Source: Pseudomonadota bacterium (GTDB taxonomy: Bacteria; Myxococcota; Myxococcia; Myxococcales; Myxococcaceae). From it: a DNA stretch of 15,393 nucleotides. The notes below the pieces were generated by a model, which saw only the letters and a list, made by a program, of their open reading frames with translations, did not search any database and had not been told where the DNA came from. This document shows, piece by piece, positions 1 to 12,107 of this stretch. Where the stretch lies: contig JAFAFL010000011.1 of assembly GCA_023423535.1 (NCBI GenBank), forward strand, positions 1-15,393. Direction: 5' to 3'. Within the stretch, counting starts at the first letter, position 1, and every line of letters begins with the position of its first letter. Made by a program: the position numbers and the translations under genes.

Positions 1-117
1 GCACCCCGCGCGGCATCCACTGGAAGACCGGCACCTCGTTCGGCAACCGGGACGCGTGGGCGGCGGGCTCGGATGCGAGGCACACCGCGGTGGTGTGGAC
101 GGGGAACCTCGACATGA
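1..117. repeat. Left copy of a 117-bp terminal direct repeat
   Basis: These 117 bases are identical, by base-by-base reading, to 15277-15393. They encode the KTGTS region of PBP1C in the same frame as the other copy. Exact identity over this length at both ends is what a circular sequence with a k-mer overlap gives. A real long direct repeat, such as the edges of a tandem duplication, is the alternative. Confidence 0.97.
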
Positions 118-803
118 AGGCGAGCCCGGCGCTGGTCGGTGCGGACGCGGCAGGGCCCATCCTCTTCGACGTGCTGGAGGGCGTGGCGGATCGCGCGCGA
201 CCGAATGTCGCGGAGGCGCCGCCGCGCGATCTCACGCAGATCGAAGTCTGCGCCTACTCCGGACACCTGCCCGGGCCCGCGTGCGACCAGACGCGCCACG
301 TGCACGCGCTGCGCACTGCAGTGCCGACGCAGAAGTGCCCGTACCACGTGGCGGTGGAGGTGGACGTGAAGTCCGGCCGCGCCGTCTCGCCGACCTGCCG
401 TGCCGGCCGAGAGGTGCAGACGCGCTCGTACATCGCGTGGCCGGCAGGCGTGCGTCGCTGGCTGTCGGATCAGCACCGCCTGTTGCCCGCGCCGCCCACG
501 CTCGCCGAGGGCTGCGAGCCCGGTGGCCCGCGCCGCGCGCCGAAGATCGTCTCGCCGCCGGACGGACAGGTCGCACTGCTGCTGCCCGGCGTTCCGGTGG
601 ACGAACAGGAGATCCCGCTCGAGGCCGATGCGCCCGCTCAGGCGAAACTCTCCTGGTTCGTGAACGGCGCGTACGTCGGCGCTGCGCGTCCGGACGAGCG
701 CGTGTGGTGGACGCCCGCGCCGGGCCGGCACGAGATCCTCGTCTCGGATGAGGCCGGCCACTCCGCCCGGCGCGTGCTGGAGGTGCGCTCGCGACTGCAG
801 TGA
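1..803 (+). CDS. pbpC: Penicillin-binding protein 1C, C-terminal part (5' end outside the window)
   Basis: This is the C-terminal part of a class A penicillin-binding protein of the PBP1C type, a periplasmic peptidoglycan synthase. The frame is open from base 3 and ends at TGA 801-803. It shows the transpeptidase KTGTS motif near base 27, followed by FGNRDAWAAGS and VVWTGNLD, the usual PBP1C sequence after the active-site triad. A Cys-rich linker (CAYSGHLPGPAC, then QKCPYH) leads into a beta-rich C-terminal domain of the BiPBP_C type (APKIVSPPDG to the end). The transglycosylase domain and the SxxK catalytic serine are absent here. They are also absent from the repeated copy at the right end, where only about 35 residues precede KTGTS. 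Joined as a circle, pbpC would be a truncated gene. Its product is not obviously linked to the nitrogen genes. Confidence 0.88.
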   Translation, partial: TPRGIHWKTGTSFGNRDAWAAGSDARHTAVVWTGNLDMKASPALVGADAAGPILFDVLEGVADRARPNVAEAPPRDLTQIEVCAYSGHLPGPACDQTRHVHALRTAVPTQKCPYHVAVEVDVKSGRAVSPTCRAGREVQTRSYIAWPAGVRRWLSDQHRLLPAPPTLAEGCEPGGPRRAPKIVSPPDGQVALLLPGVPVDEQEIPLEADAPAQAKLSWFVNGAYVGAARPDERVWWTPAPGRHEILVSDEAGHSARRVLEVRSRLQ

Positions 804-1075
804 AGGGCGGCAGCCAGCGCCAGCAGCTGTGAGGAGGAGCAAGCCTGTTCTTCGTGAACCGGTCCGGAACGTTCCCGTAGCAGGCTCCCGACGTGTAGGC
901 GCCAGGAGAGGGCGGACGAGCCCTCGCGCACGGTCAGCTCCTCCTGCCTCTCGGGAGCGTCGGGAGAACGGCGCCGGAGCAGTAGGGGCCGAACGACTCC
1001 GCTGATGCACAGTTGATGCAGTTAGACGGTTCCGAACCGTGGTCTCAGAGGGACAATGGCCTCGGGAACCGAGGC
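804..1075. other. Non-coding region after pbpC
   Basis: I see no convincing gene here. It holds a 10-bp palindrome GGAACGTTCC at 866-875. A short direct repeat, TGATGCA, occurs at 1003-1009 and 1014-1020. Two small hairpins follow: ACGGTT/AACCGT around 1026-1040, and a 7-bp stem GCCTCGG/CCGAGGC at 1059-1075 that abuts the tRNA-Phe remnant. No T-tract follows the hairpins, so I do not call them terminators. Confidence 0.5.
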
Positions 1076-1117
1076 TTGAAAATCCCCCTGCCGGCGGGTC
1101 GATTCCGTCCCTGGGCA
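1076..1117 (+). pseudogene. 3' half of tRNA-Phe(GAA), 5' half lost
   Basis: The sequence runs in tRNA order. It has the anticodon loop TTGAAAA (anticodon GAA), anticodon 3' stem TCCCC, variable loop CTGCC, T stem GGCGG/CCGTC around loop GTCGATT, acceptor 3' strand CCTGGGC and discriminator A. Bacterial tRNA-Phe typically starts GCCCxGG and has GGGGA before the loop. Here the preceding bases are GAGGC from an unrelated hairpin, and no GCCCAGG 5' acceptor strand occurs upstream. The T loop begins with G instead of T, and ACTC replaces ACCA. It is therefore a non-functional fragment. 3' ends of tRNA genes are frequent integration sites, so this could be an attachment-site scar. That reading is inference, because no integrase is present. 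Confidence 0.6.
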
Positions 1118-1140
1118 CTCTCACTCCCTCCATCCATCAG

Positions 1141-1175
1141 AAAAGCAAAGCCCCACCGGCGTGCGCCGATGGGGC
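1141..1175 (-). terminator. Rho-independent terminator of nrfHA
   Basis: Read on the minus strand, an 11-bp stem (GCCCCATCGGC with GCCGGTGGGGC, one T-G wobble) is followed by TTTGCTTTT. It begins about 34 bases after the nrfA stop. On the plus strand the wobble becomes a C-A mismatch and there is no T-run, so it works best for nrfA. Confidence 0.85.
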
Positions 1176-1208
1176 CTTCGCTGCTCCGTCAGTCTTCCTT
1201 GCGCCCCT

Positions 1209-2639
1209 CTACGGCTGCGCGGGCTTCGGCTTGTTCGGCGGGTTCCGCATCTGCGGCAGGTCGATCGTCACGGTGGACTGGAGCGTCCCGCCGGCGAGCG
1301 CGAGCTGTCCCTGCCGCGCGTAGTCCATGGACAGGCCGAGCAGCCGCGCGGCCTCTTGCGGCGCGTGGAACCCGGTGGAGTTCTCTGCCTCCACGAAGTC
1401 GACGTACCAGCTCGCCTTGCGGTGGAACTCGCGCGCCTGCACCACCCGCGGCGTCTCGCCCTCCGCCTTCTGCACGCGCTCGAGATCGTCGATCAGCGCC
1501 ATCAGCGTGTTCAGCGCGCGGCTGACCATCTCGTGGTGCCGGTCCTGGATGGCCTCGACCCGCGCACGCATCTCGTCCTCGGAGGCCTTGTGGCAGCTCT
1601 GGCACGCCCGGTTGATGTTGAGCAGCGGGCTGCGGACGTGGTGGTCGCTCACCTTCTGCGAGCCCTCGCGCTTGAAGGGCATGTGGCAGTCCGCGCAGGC
1701 GACGCCCGCGCGCGCGTGGGTGCCCTGCTGGTAGAGCTCGTACTCCGGGTGCTGCGCCTTCACGAGCTTCGTGCCGGTCAGCTTGTGGGTCCAGTCGGAG
1801 AACCCGACCTCGGTGTAGCGCTCGTAGATCTCGTCCGCCTTGAGCCCGTTGGCCCACGGGAACACGAGCCGCTTCTCGTCCCCCTTGAAGTAGTACTCGA
1901 CGTGGCACTGCGCGCAGACGAGCGACCGCATCTCCTGGCGCGAGGCATCCCGGTTCACGTCGTAGTTCGCGATCCCCTCCTTCGCCTTCACCGCCGCGAT
2001 GCCCTCGATAAGGCCCGGCCGCGTGATCCGCAGCTGCATGGTCTGCGAGTCGTGGCAGTCGATGCAGGCGACCGGGTGGTTGATCGTCTTCGCCGCTGCG
2101 TCGAACGTCATCGCGTTCATCTTCTCGAAGCCCTTGAAGAGATCGCCTTCGCCGGCCTCCATCATCTGCACGTAGTTCGAGGCGTGGCAGTTGAGGCAGG
2201 TGCCCGGCATTTTGAACTCGGTCTGCCGCTTGGTGTACTTCTGGTCGAGGAAGTTCCAGCGGTGCCCGCGCTCCTCACGGAAGTCGGCGGAGAACGGGAA
2301 GCCCGCCCACATCTTCGCCATCCGCGGGTCCTTCTCGATCTTCGACGGCGTGGTGAACGTGCGCGGATCCTCCGGCGTCGGCTCACGCGGGACGGCGTAG
2401 CTGCCTCCGTACTTGGTGGGGAGCATCTGCTCCGTCTTCATGTAGTCCTGATAGTGGACCGGATAGTTCTTCCCCCAGATGGCGGGATCGTCGATCCGGT
2501 CCGTGAGCTCCACCACGCGGTAGTGCGGCTGCACCGCCTGGCCCTTCTTCTCCGCGATGTTCGTCAGGATGGCGGCGCCGCCGACCGAACCGGCCAGCCC
2601 GAACACCAACGCTGCGGCAATCCAAAGCTTCTTCGACAT
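1209..2639 (-). CDS. nrfA: Cytochrome c nitrite reductase, pentaheme catalytic subunit
   Basis: NrfA reduces nitrite to ammonium with six electrons in the periplasm. The 476-aa product starts at ATG 2639, chosen because GAGGAA lies just upstream and MSKKLWIAAALVFGLAGSV is a signal anchor; the longer frame upstream overlaps nrfH and lacks similarity. Five heme c sites are CLNCH (148-152), CIDCH (192-196), CAQCH (242-246), CADCH (315-319) and CQSCH (346-350). The family's active-site features are present: CAQCHVEYYF supplies the Glu/Tyr pair (248-249), and KAQHPEYE (294-301) supplies the Lys/Gln calcium ligands and the catalytic His. The first site is CxxCH where E. coli NrfA has CxxCK, so the catalytic heme would have His instead of Lys as proximal ligand. 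It lies 14 bp after nrfH in one operon, served by the sigma-54-type promoter at 3209-3224. Confidence 0.96.
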   Translation of the reverse strand: MSKKLWIAAALVFGLAGSVGGAAILTNIAEKKGQAVQPHYRVVELTDRIDDPAIWGKNYPVHYQDYMKTEQMLPTKYGGSYAVPREPTPEDPRTFTTPSKIEKDPRMAKMWAGFPFSADFREERGHRWNFLDQKYTKRQTEFKMPGTCLNCHASNYVQMMEAGEGDLFKGFEKMNAMTFDAAAKTINHPVACIDCHDSQTMQLRITRPGLIEGIAAVKAKEGIANYDVNRDASRQEMRSLVCAQCHVEYYFKGDEKRLVFPWANGLKADEIYERYTEVGFSDWTHKLTGTKLVKAQHPEYELYQQGTHARAGVACADCHMPFKREGSQKVSDHHVRSPLLNINRACQSCHKASEDEMRARVEAIQDRHHEMVSRALNTLMALIDDLERVQKAEGETPRVVQAREFHRKASWYVDFVEAENSTGFHAPQEAARLLGLSMDYARQGQLALAGGTLQSTVTIDLPQMRNPPNKPKPAQP

Positions 2640-2653
2640 GATGTTCCTCGGTT

Positions 2654-3127
2654 TCAGCGGACCCAATGGCCCACGGTTCGATGGCACTGAATGCAGGACA
2701 GCTCGTTGCGGCCGTCGCCTGACGCGGAGGGCGCGTGGGCGGAGCCGGCGATGAGGTCGGCGATGACGTGGCAGCTGCGGCACGCGGCCTCGGTGACCTC
2801 GGCGTTGGCGGCGCGGATCTGCAGGGCGTCCGGGTACTCGCCGGTGGTGAAGGCGTACGCGTGGAGCGCACCGTTGGTCGCCTTGACCGCCAGCTTCCCC
2901 ACCACGCCATCACGCGGCGCGTGGCAGTCGTTGCAGGTGGCGACCTTGGCGTGGCTCGACTTCAGCCAGGCCGAGTGGTGGTCCTCCATCACGTGGCAGT
3001 TGGCGCACGCCGAGGGGTCGTTGCTCAGGTACGAGGCTCCGCGCGCGTAGACGAAGGTGTAGGAGCCCATCCCGAGCGCCGCGACGGACAGCGCCGCCGC
3101 GGCGACCGTGGGCACGAAGAGGTTCAT
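2654..3127 (-). CDS. nrfH: NrfH, tetraheme menaquinol dehydrogenase of the NapC/NirT family
   Basis: NrfH anchors NrfA to the membrane and passes electrons to it from menaquinol. The 157-aa product has one N-terminal membrane helix (about residues 5-27) and four CxxCH sites: CANCH (41-45), CNDCH (65-69), CRSCH (116-120) and CIQCH (145-149). The first is followed by VM, matching the Met-ligated first heme of NrfH (CxxCHxM). The length and heme number are normal for the family. ATG 3127 has only a weak AAGG ribosome site. nrfA follows after a 14-bp gap, the standard nrfHA order. No other quinol dehydrogenase is encoded nearby, so NrfH might also feed the nitrate reductase branch (inference). 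Confidence 0.94.
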   Translation of the reverse strand: MNLFVPTVAAAALSVAALGMGSYTFVYARGASYLSNDPSACANCHVMEDHHSAWLKSSHAKVATCNDCHAPRDGVVGKLAVKATNGALHAYAFTTGEYPDALQIRAANAEVTEAACRSCHVIADLIAGSAHAPSASGDGRNELSCIQCHRTVGHWVR

Positions 3128-3208
3128 GGGGCGCCTTCGTGGTGGGGGTGGATGTTCGGCATGTCGTCTCCCTGGGGCAGCGGATGGCCCCGCGACACAG
3201 GGCGGCAG

Positions 3209-3224
3209 AGCACGGCCCGTACCA
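3209..3224 (-). promoter_or_regulatory. Sigma-54-type promoter of nrfHA
   Basis: On the minus strand the sequence is TGGTACG-GGCC-GTGCT, close to the consensus TGGCACG-N4-TTGCW. The invariant GG and GC are separated by exactly 10 bases. The predicted start near 3198 gives a leader of about 70 bases before nrfH. A dyad operator lies about 55-70 bp upstream, where an enhancer-binding activator would sit. Confidence 0.75.
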
Positions 3225-3278
3225 GTCGCGTTTCAGAGGGAGGCACCGCGGCGCCCGGCGGAGTTCGGACGCGCGGAA

Positions 3279-3296
3279 TCGGATCTTCGGATCCGA
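3279..3296. promoter_or_regulatory. Dyad operator / enhancer site upstream of nrfHA
   Basis: TCGGAT-N6-ATCCGA is a perfect 6-6-6 inverted repeat. The same repeat with the same spacing occurs at 12692-12709 in the nap/porin intergenic region. Over a 20-base alignment (3278-3297 with 12691-12710) 17 bases are identical. The size and symmetry suit a dimeric Fis-type HTH such as that of the activator encoded at 6039-7961. Binding by that protein is inferred. Confidence 0.65.
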
Positions 3297-3327
3297 ATGG
3301 GTGCGGATGCAGCGGGCGCGGCGCGGT

Positions 3328-7957
<4,630 letters not shown>

Positions 7958-7961
<4 letters not shown>

Positions 7962-9424
7962 GCCCGCACCTCCACCGGAGCCGTCAGCGGGAAGCGGAGC
8001 GTGGCCGCGGCGCCGCCCCCGTCGCGTGCGCCCAGCCGGAACGAGCCGCCGTGCCGCTGCGCCGCGTGCGCGACGATCACCAGGCCGAGCCCAGTGCCCG
8101 CGGGCTTGCTGGTGACGAACGGACGCCCGAGCCGGTCCGCCAGCTCCGGCCGGATGCCGTCGCCGCGATCGAGGACCTCGACCAGCACCGCGGGCCCATC
8201 CTCCGCCAGCCGGGTCACCAGCTCCGGCGCCTGCGCGCCTCCGGCCTCCAGCGCGTTGTCGAGCAGGTTCACGATCGCCTCCATGACCATCCGCCGGTCG
8301 AGCGCGAGCGGCGGCAGCTCCGGCGCCAGCGACAGGCGCACCGCGGAGGGCTCGAGGCCTCGCGCCAGGGTCGCCCGGCGCAGCGCCTCACCCGCGACCT
8401 CCGTGACGTCCGCCGGCTCCCGCACCGGCTCCGCCGGCCGCGCCACGCGCAGCAGCCCGTCCACGAAGCGGTTCACCCGCGCGACCTCCTCCTCCATCAG
8501 CGCCCCGTACTCCGCCATCACCGGCTCCTGCCGGAGCACGCGCCGCAGGTACTGCACCGCGCCGGAGATCGCGTTGAGGGGGTTGCGCAGCCCGTGCGCC
8601 ACCTGCGCGGACATCTGCCCGAGCGCCGCGAGCCGCTCCGCGTTCATCAGGCGTTCGGTGCGGTCGCGCACCTGTCGCTCCAGCTCGTCGTGCGAGGCGT
8701 GGAGGCGCTCGGCCATGGTGGAGAGCGCGGAGGCCAGCTCTCGCGTCTCCGGCCACACCTCCTCCGGTGGACGCGCGGAGAGCTCGCCGGACGACAGCTT
8801 CCGCGCGAAGCCCTCCAGCCTGCGCAGCGGCGCGGAGACGAAGTGCCGGACAATGAAGACGATCAACCCGGCCGACAGCAGCACCGACGCGAGGGCCACG
8901 AGGAGCAGCCGGTGGGTGAGCTCCGCCGCACGCGCGGCAGCCGGTGCGGTCTGGAGCGCCACGTACAGCTCACCCACGCGCGCGTCCTCGTGGCACTGCA
9001 GGCACCCGTCGCCGACCTGCAGCGGGCGGGTGATCGAGAGCCGGTCGCCGGTCCACCGCGGCGTCCCGTCGGCGGTGGGCAGCTCGAGGGGGACCTCGCC
9101 CTGCGTGAAGGTGCGGGTGCCCCGGGGGAACGCGATCGCCAGCCCTGCCACGCCTTCGCTCGCCGCGATGGCCTCGAGCACCAGGCGCACCTGGTGCGGC
9201 TGCTCCACGGTCATCGCCTCCACCAGCGTCCGCGCCACCAGGTCGGAGACCACGTTCGCCCGCTCCTCGAGGGACAGGCGCTGGCTCTCGCGGTAGCTCC
9301 GCACCTGGAGCAGGCCCGCGCCGCCGAACAACACCGCGGCGGATGCGACGAGCGCGATGGCGGTGCGGCTCGCGATGCCGAAGCGGTCGACTAACCGGAC
9401 TCTCCCGTGCGGGCGCAGGCTCAT
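7958..9424 (-). CDS. Sensor histidine kinase with a periplasmic heme c motif
   Basis: This is a 488-aa membrane kinase. Helix 1 (about 20-40) is followed by a periplasmic domain of about 130 residues containing GCLQCHED, a CxxCH heme c site at 141-145. Helix 2 (about 172-192) leads to a HAMP region (about 190-243). HisKA has LGQMSAQVAHGLRNPLNAI (His277), of the NtrB/AtoS type that pairs with sigma-54 activators. HATPase has NLLDNALEAGG, DRGDGI and GTGLGL. There is no receiver domain, so the activator whose start overlaps its stop is the likely partner. A heme c in the sensor suggests detection of redox state or of a heme ligand such as nitric oxide or nitrite. The motif is seen; the ligand is inferred. 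The ribosome site before ATG 9424 is weak. Confidence 0.9.
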
Positions 9425-9513
9425 CGGCCGGTACCCCGGGCACGCAGGTTCTGCGGGCGCATCGCCGGTGCGCAGCTTCTGCGCGATCTCCCGTGCCTCG
9501 CCTCCAAGATGAA

Positions 9514-9566
9514 GGGTGACGAGGCAAGCGCCGTGCCCAGGGGGGGACGCGCCTGCCTCGTCACCC
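9514..9566. terminator. Long inverted repeat between napD and the sensor operon
   Basis: GGGTGACGAGGCA (9514-9526) is a perfect 13-bp inverted match to TGCCTCGTCACCC (9554-9566). The stem continues for four more pairs (GCGC/GCGC) after one A-C mismatch. There is no T-run on either side. It lies 14 bp after the napD stop. It may end or stabilise the nap transcript, or act as a protein-binding dyad, since it overlaps the promoter of the next operon. Confidence 0.6.
9523..9539 (-). promoter_or_regulatory. Sigma-54-type promoter of the sensor operon
   Basis: On the minus strand the sequence is GGGCACG-GCGC-TTGCC. It differs from TGGCACG-N4-TTGCW only at the first and last positions, and GG and GC are 10 bases apart. 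The predicted start near 9512 gives a leader of about 88 bases. No copy of the TCGGAT-N6-ATCCGA dyad lies upstream, so activation here may use another site or be autoregulatory from a distance. Confidence 0.6.
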
Positions 9567-9579
9567 AGACTGGTGCTGC

Positions 9580-9852
9580 TCAGCGCTCGAAGCGCTGCGT
9601 CCAGCTGGGTCGCCCGTGTTCGGAATCGTCACCGATGAGGGTCGGGAAGACGCCGAGGATGTCGGGGTCATGCTCCAGCAGCGCCTCCGCCGCGCGCTCG
9701 AGCGCCTCGCCGGTCTCCGCACACCACACGCCCGCGAGGCGGCTGTGCCCGTCGCCGCCGTGGAGCTCCAGGTCTGGCCGGCGGGAGAGCAGGGCGCCGA
9801 CCCGCGCCGCGCCACCGGGGACCGTCTCGATCAGCACGCCGGCGATGATCAT
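9580..9852 (-). CDS. napD: NapD, maturation chaperone of NapA
   Basis: NapD binds the Tat signal peptide of NapA in the cytoplasm and holds it until cofactor insertion is complete. The 90-aa product begins MIIAGVLIETVPG and has the usual small-chaperone pattern: a strand, a helix around GAARVGALLSRRPDLELHGG, and a later segment EHDPDILGVFPTLIGDD. ATG 9852 was chosen because it overlaps the napA stop as ATGA, and because the longer upstream frame is a shadow of napA. Length is normal for the family. Identification rests on position after napA and on the sequence pattern. Confidence 0.85.
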   Translation of the reverse strand: MIIAGVLIETVPGGAARVGALLSRRPDLELHGGDGHSRLAGVWCAETGEALERAAEALLEHDPDILGVFPTLIGDDSEHGRPSWTQRFER

Positions 9853-12107
9853 GACGCGGCGACCTTCTCGACCTTGACGGCCGCGACCTTGTACTCGGGC
9901 TGCCGCGAGGCCGCGTCCACCGCGTCGCTGGTGAGCCAGTTCACCATGTGATCGGGGTCGTGCATGTGCATGTAGACGATGCCCGGCGCCACCGAGTCCG
10001 TCGTCTTCACCGGGTACACGCTGCTGCCCCGCCGCGAGCTGACCTTCACCGCGTCCCCGTCGCGCACCCCGAGCTTCGCCGCGTCGAGGGGGTTGAGCTC
10101 GGCGTGGGTCAGCAGGTTCGCGCGCGCGAGCTCTTTGCACTTCGACGTCATCGTGGCCGTGTGCCACTGCTCGAGCGCGCGGCCCGTGGTCAGCCAGAGC
10201 GGGTACTCCGCGTCCGTGACCTCGGCGGCGGGTTTGTACCCGCGCAGCCAGATGACCGCGCGGCCGTCCGGGCGGCCGTAGAACTTGATCCGCTCCGGGT
10301 GGTCCGCGGGCACCAGCGGATCGTCACCGCGGACATAGCGCCGCCTGGTGCCCGGGTGTCCCTCCTGTGGGAGCGGCCAGATGAGGCCGTGCGACTGCTG
10401 CAGCGCCGGACGGGTCATCCCGCTGAAGTCGTAGGCCGTGCCGCGTGCGAGCTCAATGAGCTCCGTCCACGCGTCCGCCGGCGTCTTCCACGGCAGCAGG
10501 TCGCCGTGACCGAGCCGGCGCGCGAGCTCCACGAAGATGTCGAAGTCGGGCCGCGCCTCACCGACCGGCTCCACCGCCTTCTCGAGGAGCTGGTACCGCC
10601 GCTCGGTGCAGCCGTAGACGCCCTCCTTCTCCGCCCACAGCGCCGCCGGCAGCACCACGTCCGCGAACTCGGAGGTGCGCGTGGGGTGGTAGGCCTCGGC
10701 CACCACGAGGAACTTGTCCGGCTTCGCCAGCGCGCCGCGGACCTTGTTGAGGTTCGGGAGCGACTGACCCGGGTTGGTGGTCATCACGTACATGCACTTG
10801 ATCTTCCCGTCGCCGAGCGCGGAGAAGAGGTCCATGGTCGGAAGGCCGGGCGCCGGATTCAGCGTCCCCTTCGGGACCTTCCACAGCCGCTCCATCTCCT
10901 CGCGGTGCTTCTCGTTCGCGATGACCCGGCCGTAGGGGAGCAGGTGCGAGAGCGCGCCGCCGTCCCGAACGCCGCCGCACGCGTTCGGCTGGCCGGTGAG
11001 TGAGAGCGGCGTGGAGCCGGGCAGGCCGATCTTCCCGGTGATGAGGTGCAGGTTGTGGATGAGGTTGTTCGCCCACACGCCCTGGGTGCGCTGGTTCACG
11101 CCCATGCACCACAGCGATGTGGTGCGCTTCGTCTTGTCGCCGAACAGGTGGGCCGCGGTGACGATGTCCTCGGCGCGGCAGCCGGCGAGCTGCGCGGCGC
11201 GCTCCGGCGTCCACTCCGCCACGAAGGCCTTGTAGTCGGCCCAGGTCTTGTTGCCCGCGTCCTTGCCCTCGCCGAAGAGCGTGTGGGTGGCGATGAAGGT
11301 CTCGTCCACCAGGCCGTCGCGTACGAGCACGTGGGCCATGGCGTTGAGGATGGGCACGTCGATGCCGGGCGTGAATCCGATGTGCAGATCCGCGATGCGC
11401 GCGGTGTGCGTCCGGCGCGGGTCGACCACGATGACCTTGACGTTCGGGTCCTTCTCCTTGCGCCGGACGATGCGCTGGAAGAGCACCGGGTGCGCCTCTG
11501 CGGTGTTGGAGCCGATGATGAAGAACACGTCGGCGTGGTCCATGTCCTCGTACAGGCCCATGGGCTCGTCCTTGCCGAAGGTGGTGGTGTAGCCGCCCAC
11601 CGCGGACGCCATGCACAGGCGCGGGTTGCCCTCCACGTTGTTGCTGCGCAGGCCGGCCTTGAAGAGCTTGTTTGCCGCGTAGGTCTCTTCCGTCAGGCCC
11701 TGACCCGAGCCGTAGAACGCAACCGACTGCGGGCCGTGGACGTCCACCGCCTCGCGAAACTTGCGCGCCACCAGCTCCAGCGCCTCGTCCCAGCTCGCCT
11801 GCACGAGCTCCCCGTTCTTGCGGATGAGCGGGTGCTTCGCGCGGTCCGGTGCCCGAAGGATCTGCGGGAGGAGGAAGCCCTTGAGGCAGAGCAGGCCCTT
11901 GTTGTGGTTGTCGGGATCGCCGCGGACCGCGGTGACCTTGCCGTCCTCCACGCCCACGTAGAGGCCGCAGCCGGTCCCGCAGTAGCGGCACACGCTCTTC
12001 ACCCAGCGGGTCTTCGCGGAGGCGAGCGCCTGCGCCGGCAGGCCCAGCGCAGCGAGCGCGGAGGAGGCGGCGGCGGCCTTGAGGATGTCGCGTCTATTGA
12101 GGTTCAT
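9849..12107 (-). CDS. napA: Periplasmic nitrate reductase, molybdopterin catalytic subunit
   Basis: NapA reduces nitrate to nitrite in the periplasm with a bis-MGD molybdenum centre and one [4Fe-4S] cluster. The 752-aa product has a Tat signal (NRRDILKAAAASSALAALG, ending near ALA at 29). The cluster site is CRYCGTGC...GLLCLKG, with Cys40, 43, 47 and 74. The molybdenum ligand is Cys165 in NPRLCMASAVGGYTTTFG. The length fits the shorter, monomeric Desulfovibrio-type NapA better than the roughly 830-aa NapAB type, and no napB is present. GGAG lies 8 bases before ATG 12107, which overlaps the preceding cytochrome stop as ATGA. The likely direct electron donor is that tetraheme cytochrome. Confidence 0.95.
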   Translation of the reverse strand: MNLNRRDILKAAAASSALAALGLPAQALASAKTRWVKSVCRYCGTGCGLYVGVEDGKVTAVRGDPDNHNKGLLCLKGFLLPQILRAPDRAKHPLIRKNGELVQASWDEALELVARKFREAVDVHGPQSVAFYGSGQGLTEETYAANKLFKAGLRSNNVEGNPRLCMASAVGGYTTTFGKDEPMGLYEDMDHADVFFIIGSNTAEAHPVLFQRIVRRKEKDPNVKVIVVDPRRTHTARIADLHIGFTPGIDVPILNAMAHVLVRDGLVDETFIATHTLFGEGKDAGNKTWADYKAFVAEWTPERAAQLAGCRAEDIVTAAHLFGDKTKRTTSLWCMGVNQRTQGVWANNLIHNLHLITGKIGLPGSTPLSLTGQPNACGGVRDGGALSHLLPYGRVIANEKHREEMERLWKVPKGTLNPAPGLPTMDLFSALGDGKIKCMYVMTTNPGQSLPNLNKVRGALAKPDKFLVVAEAYHPTRTSEFADVVLPAALWAEKEGVYGCTERRYQLLEKAVEPVGEARPDFDIFVELARRLGHGDLLPWKTPADAWTELIELARGTAYDFSGMTRPALQQSHGLIWPLPQEGHPGTRRRYVRGDDPLVPADHPERIKFYGRPDGRAVIWLRGYKPAAEVTDAEYPLWLTTGRALEQWHTATMTSKCKELARANLLTHAELNPLDAAKLGVRDGDAVKVSSRRGSSVYPVKTTDSVAPGIVYMHMHDPDHMVNWLTSDAVDAASRQPEYKVAAVKVEKVAAS

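Noticed and set aside
1021..1117. A complete tRNA, or a tRNA-Sec or tRNA-Ser with a long arm
   Set aside because: No 5' acceptor strand pairs with CCTGGGC and no D arm is found. The 3' half matches tRNA-Phe(GAA) directly, so only a fragment is called.
1161..2690. Long plus-strand open frame of about 509 codons opposite nrfA
   Set aside because: It is the antisense shadow of a clear pentaheme NrfA in GC-rich DNA and shows no domain, signal or motif. The same applies to the long plus-strand frames opposite the kinases, the activator and napA.
2640..2783. Longer N-terminus for nrfA starting at 2783
   Set aside because: It would overlap nrfH, add an Arg-rich tail without family likeness, and ignore the GAGGAA site and signal anchor at 2639.
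9618..9640. TTCGGA...CCGAT near the napD 3' end as a third operator for the sensor operon
   Set aside because: The half-site spacing is two bases short of the shared dyad, the inner bases differ, and it lies within napD coding sequence.
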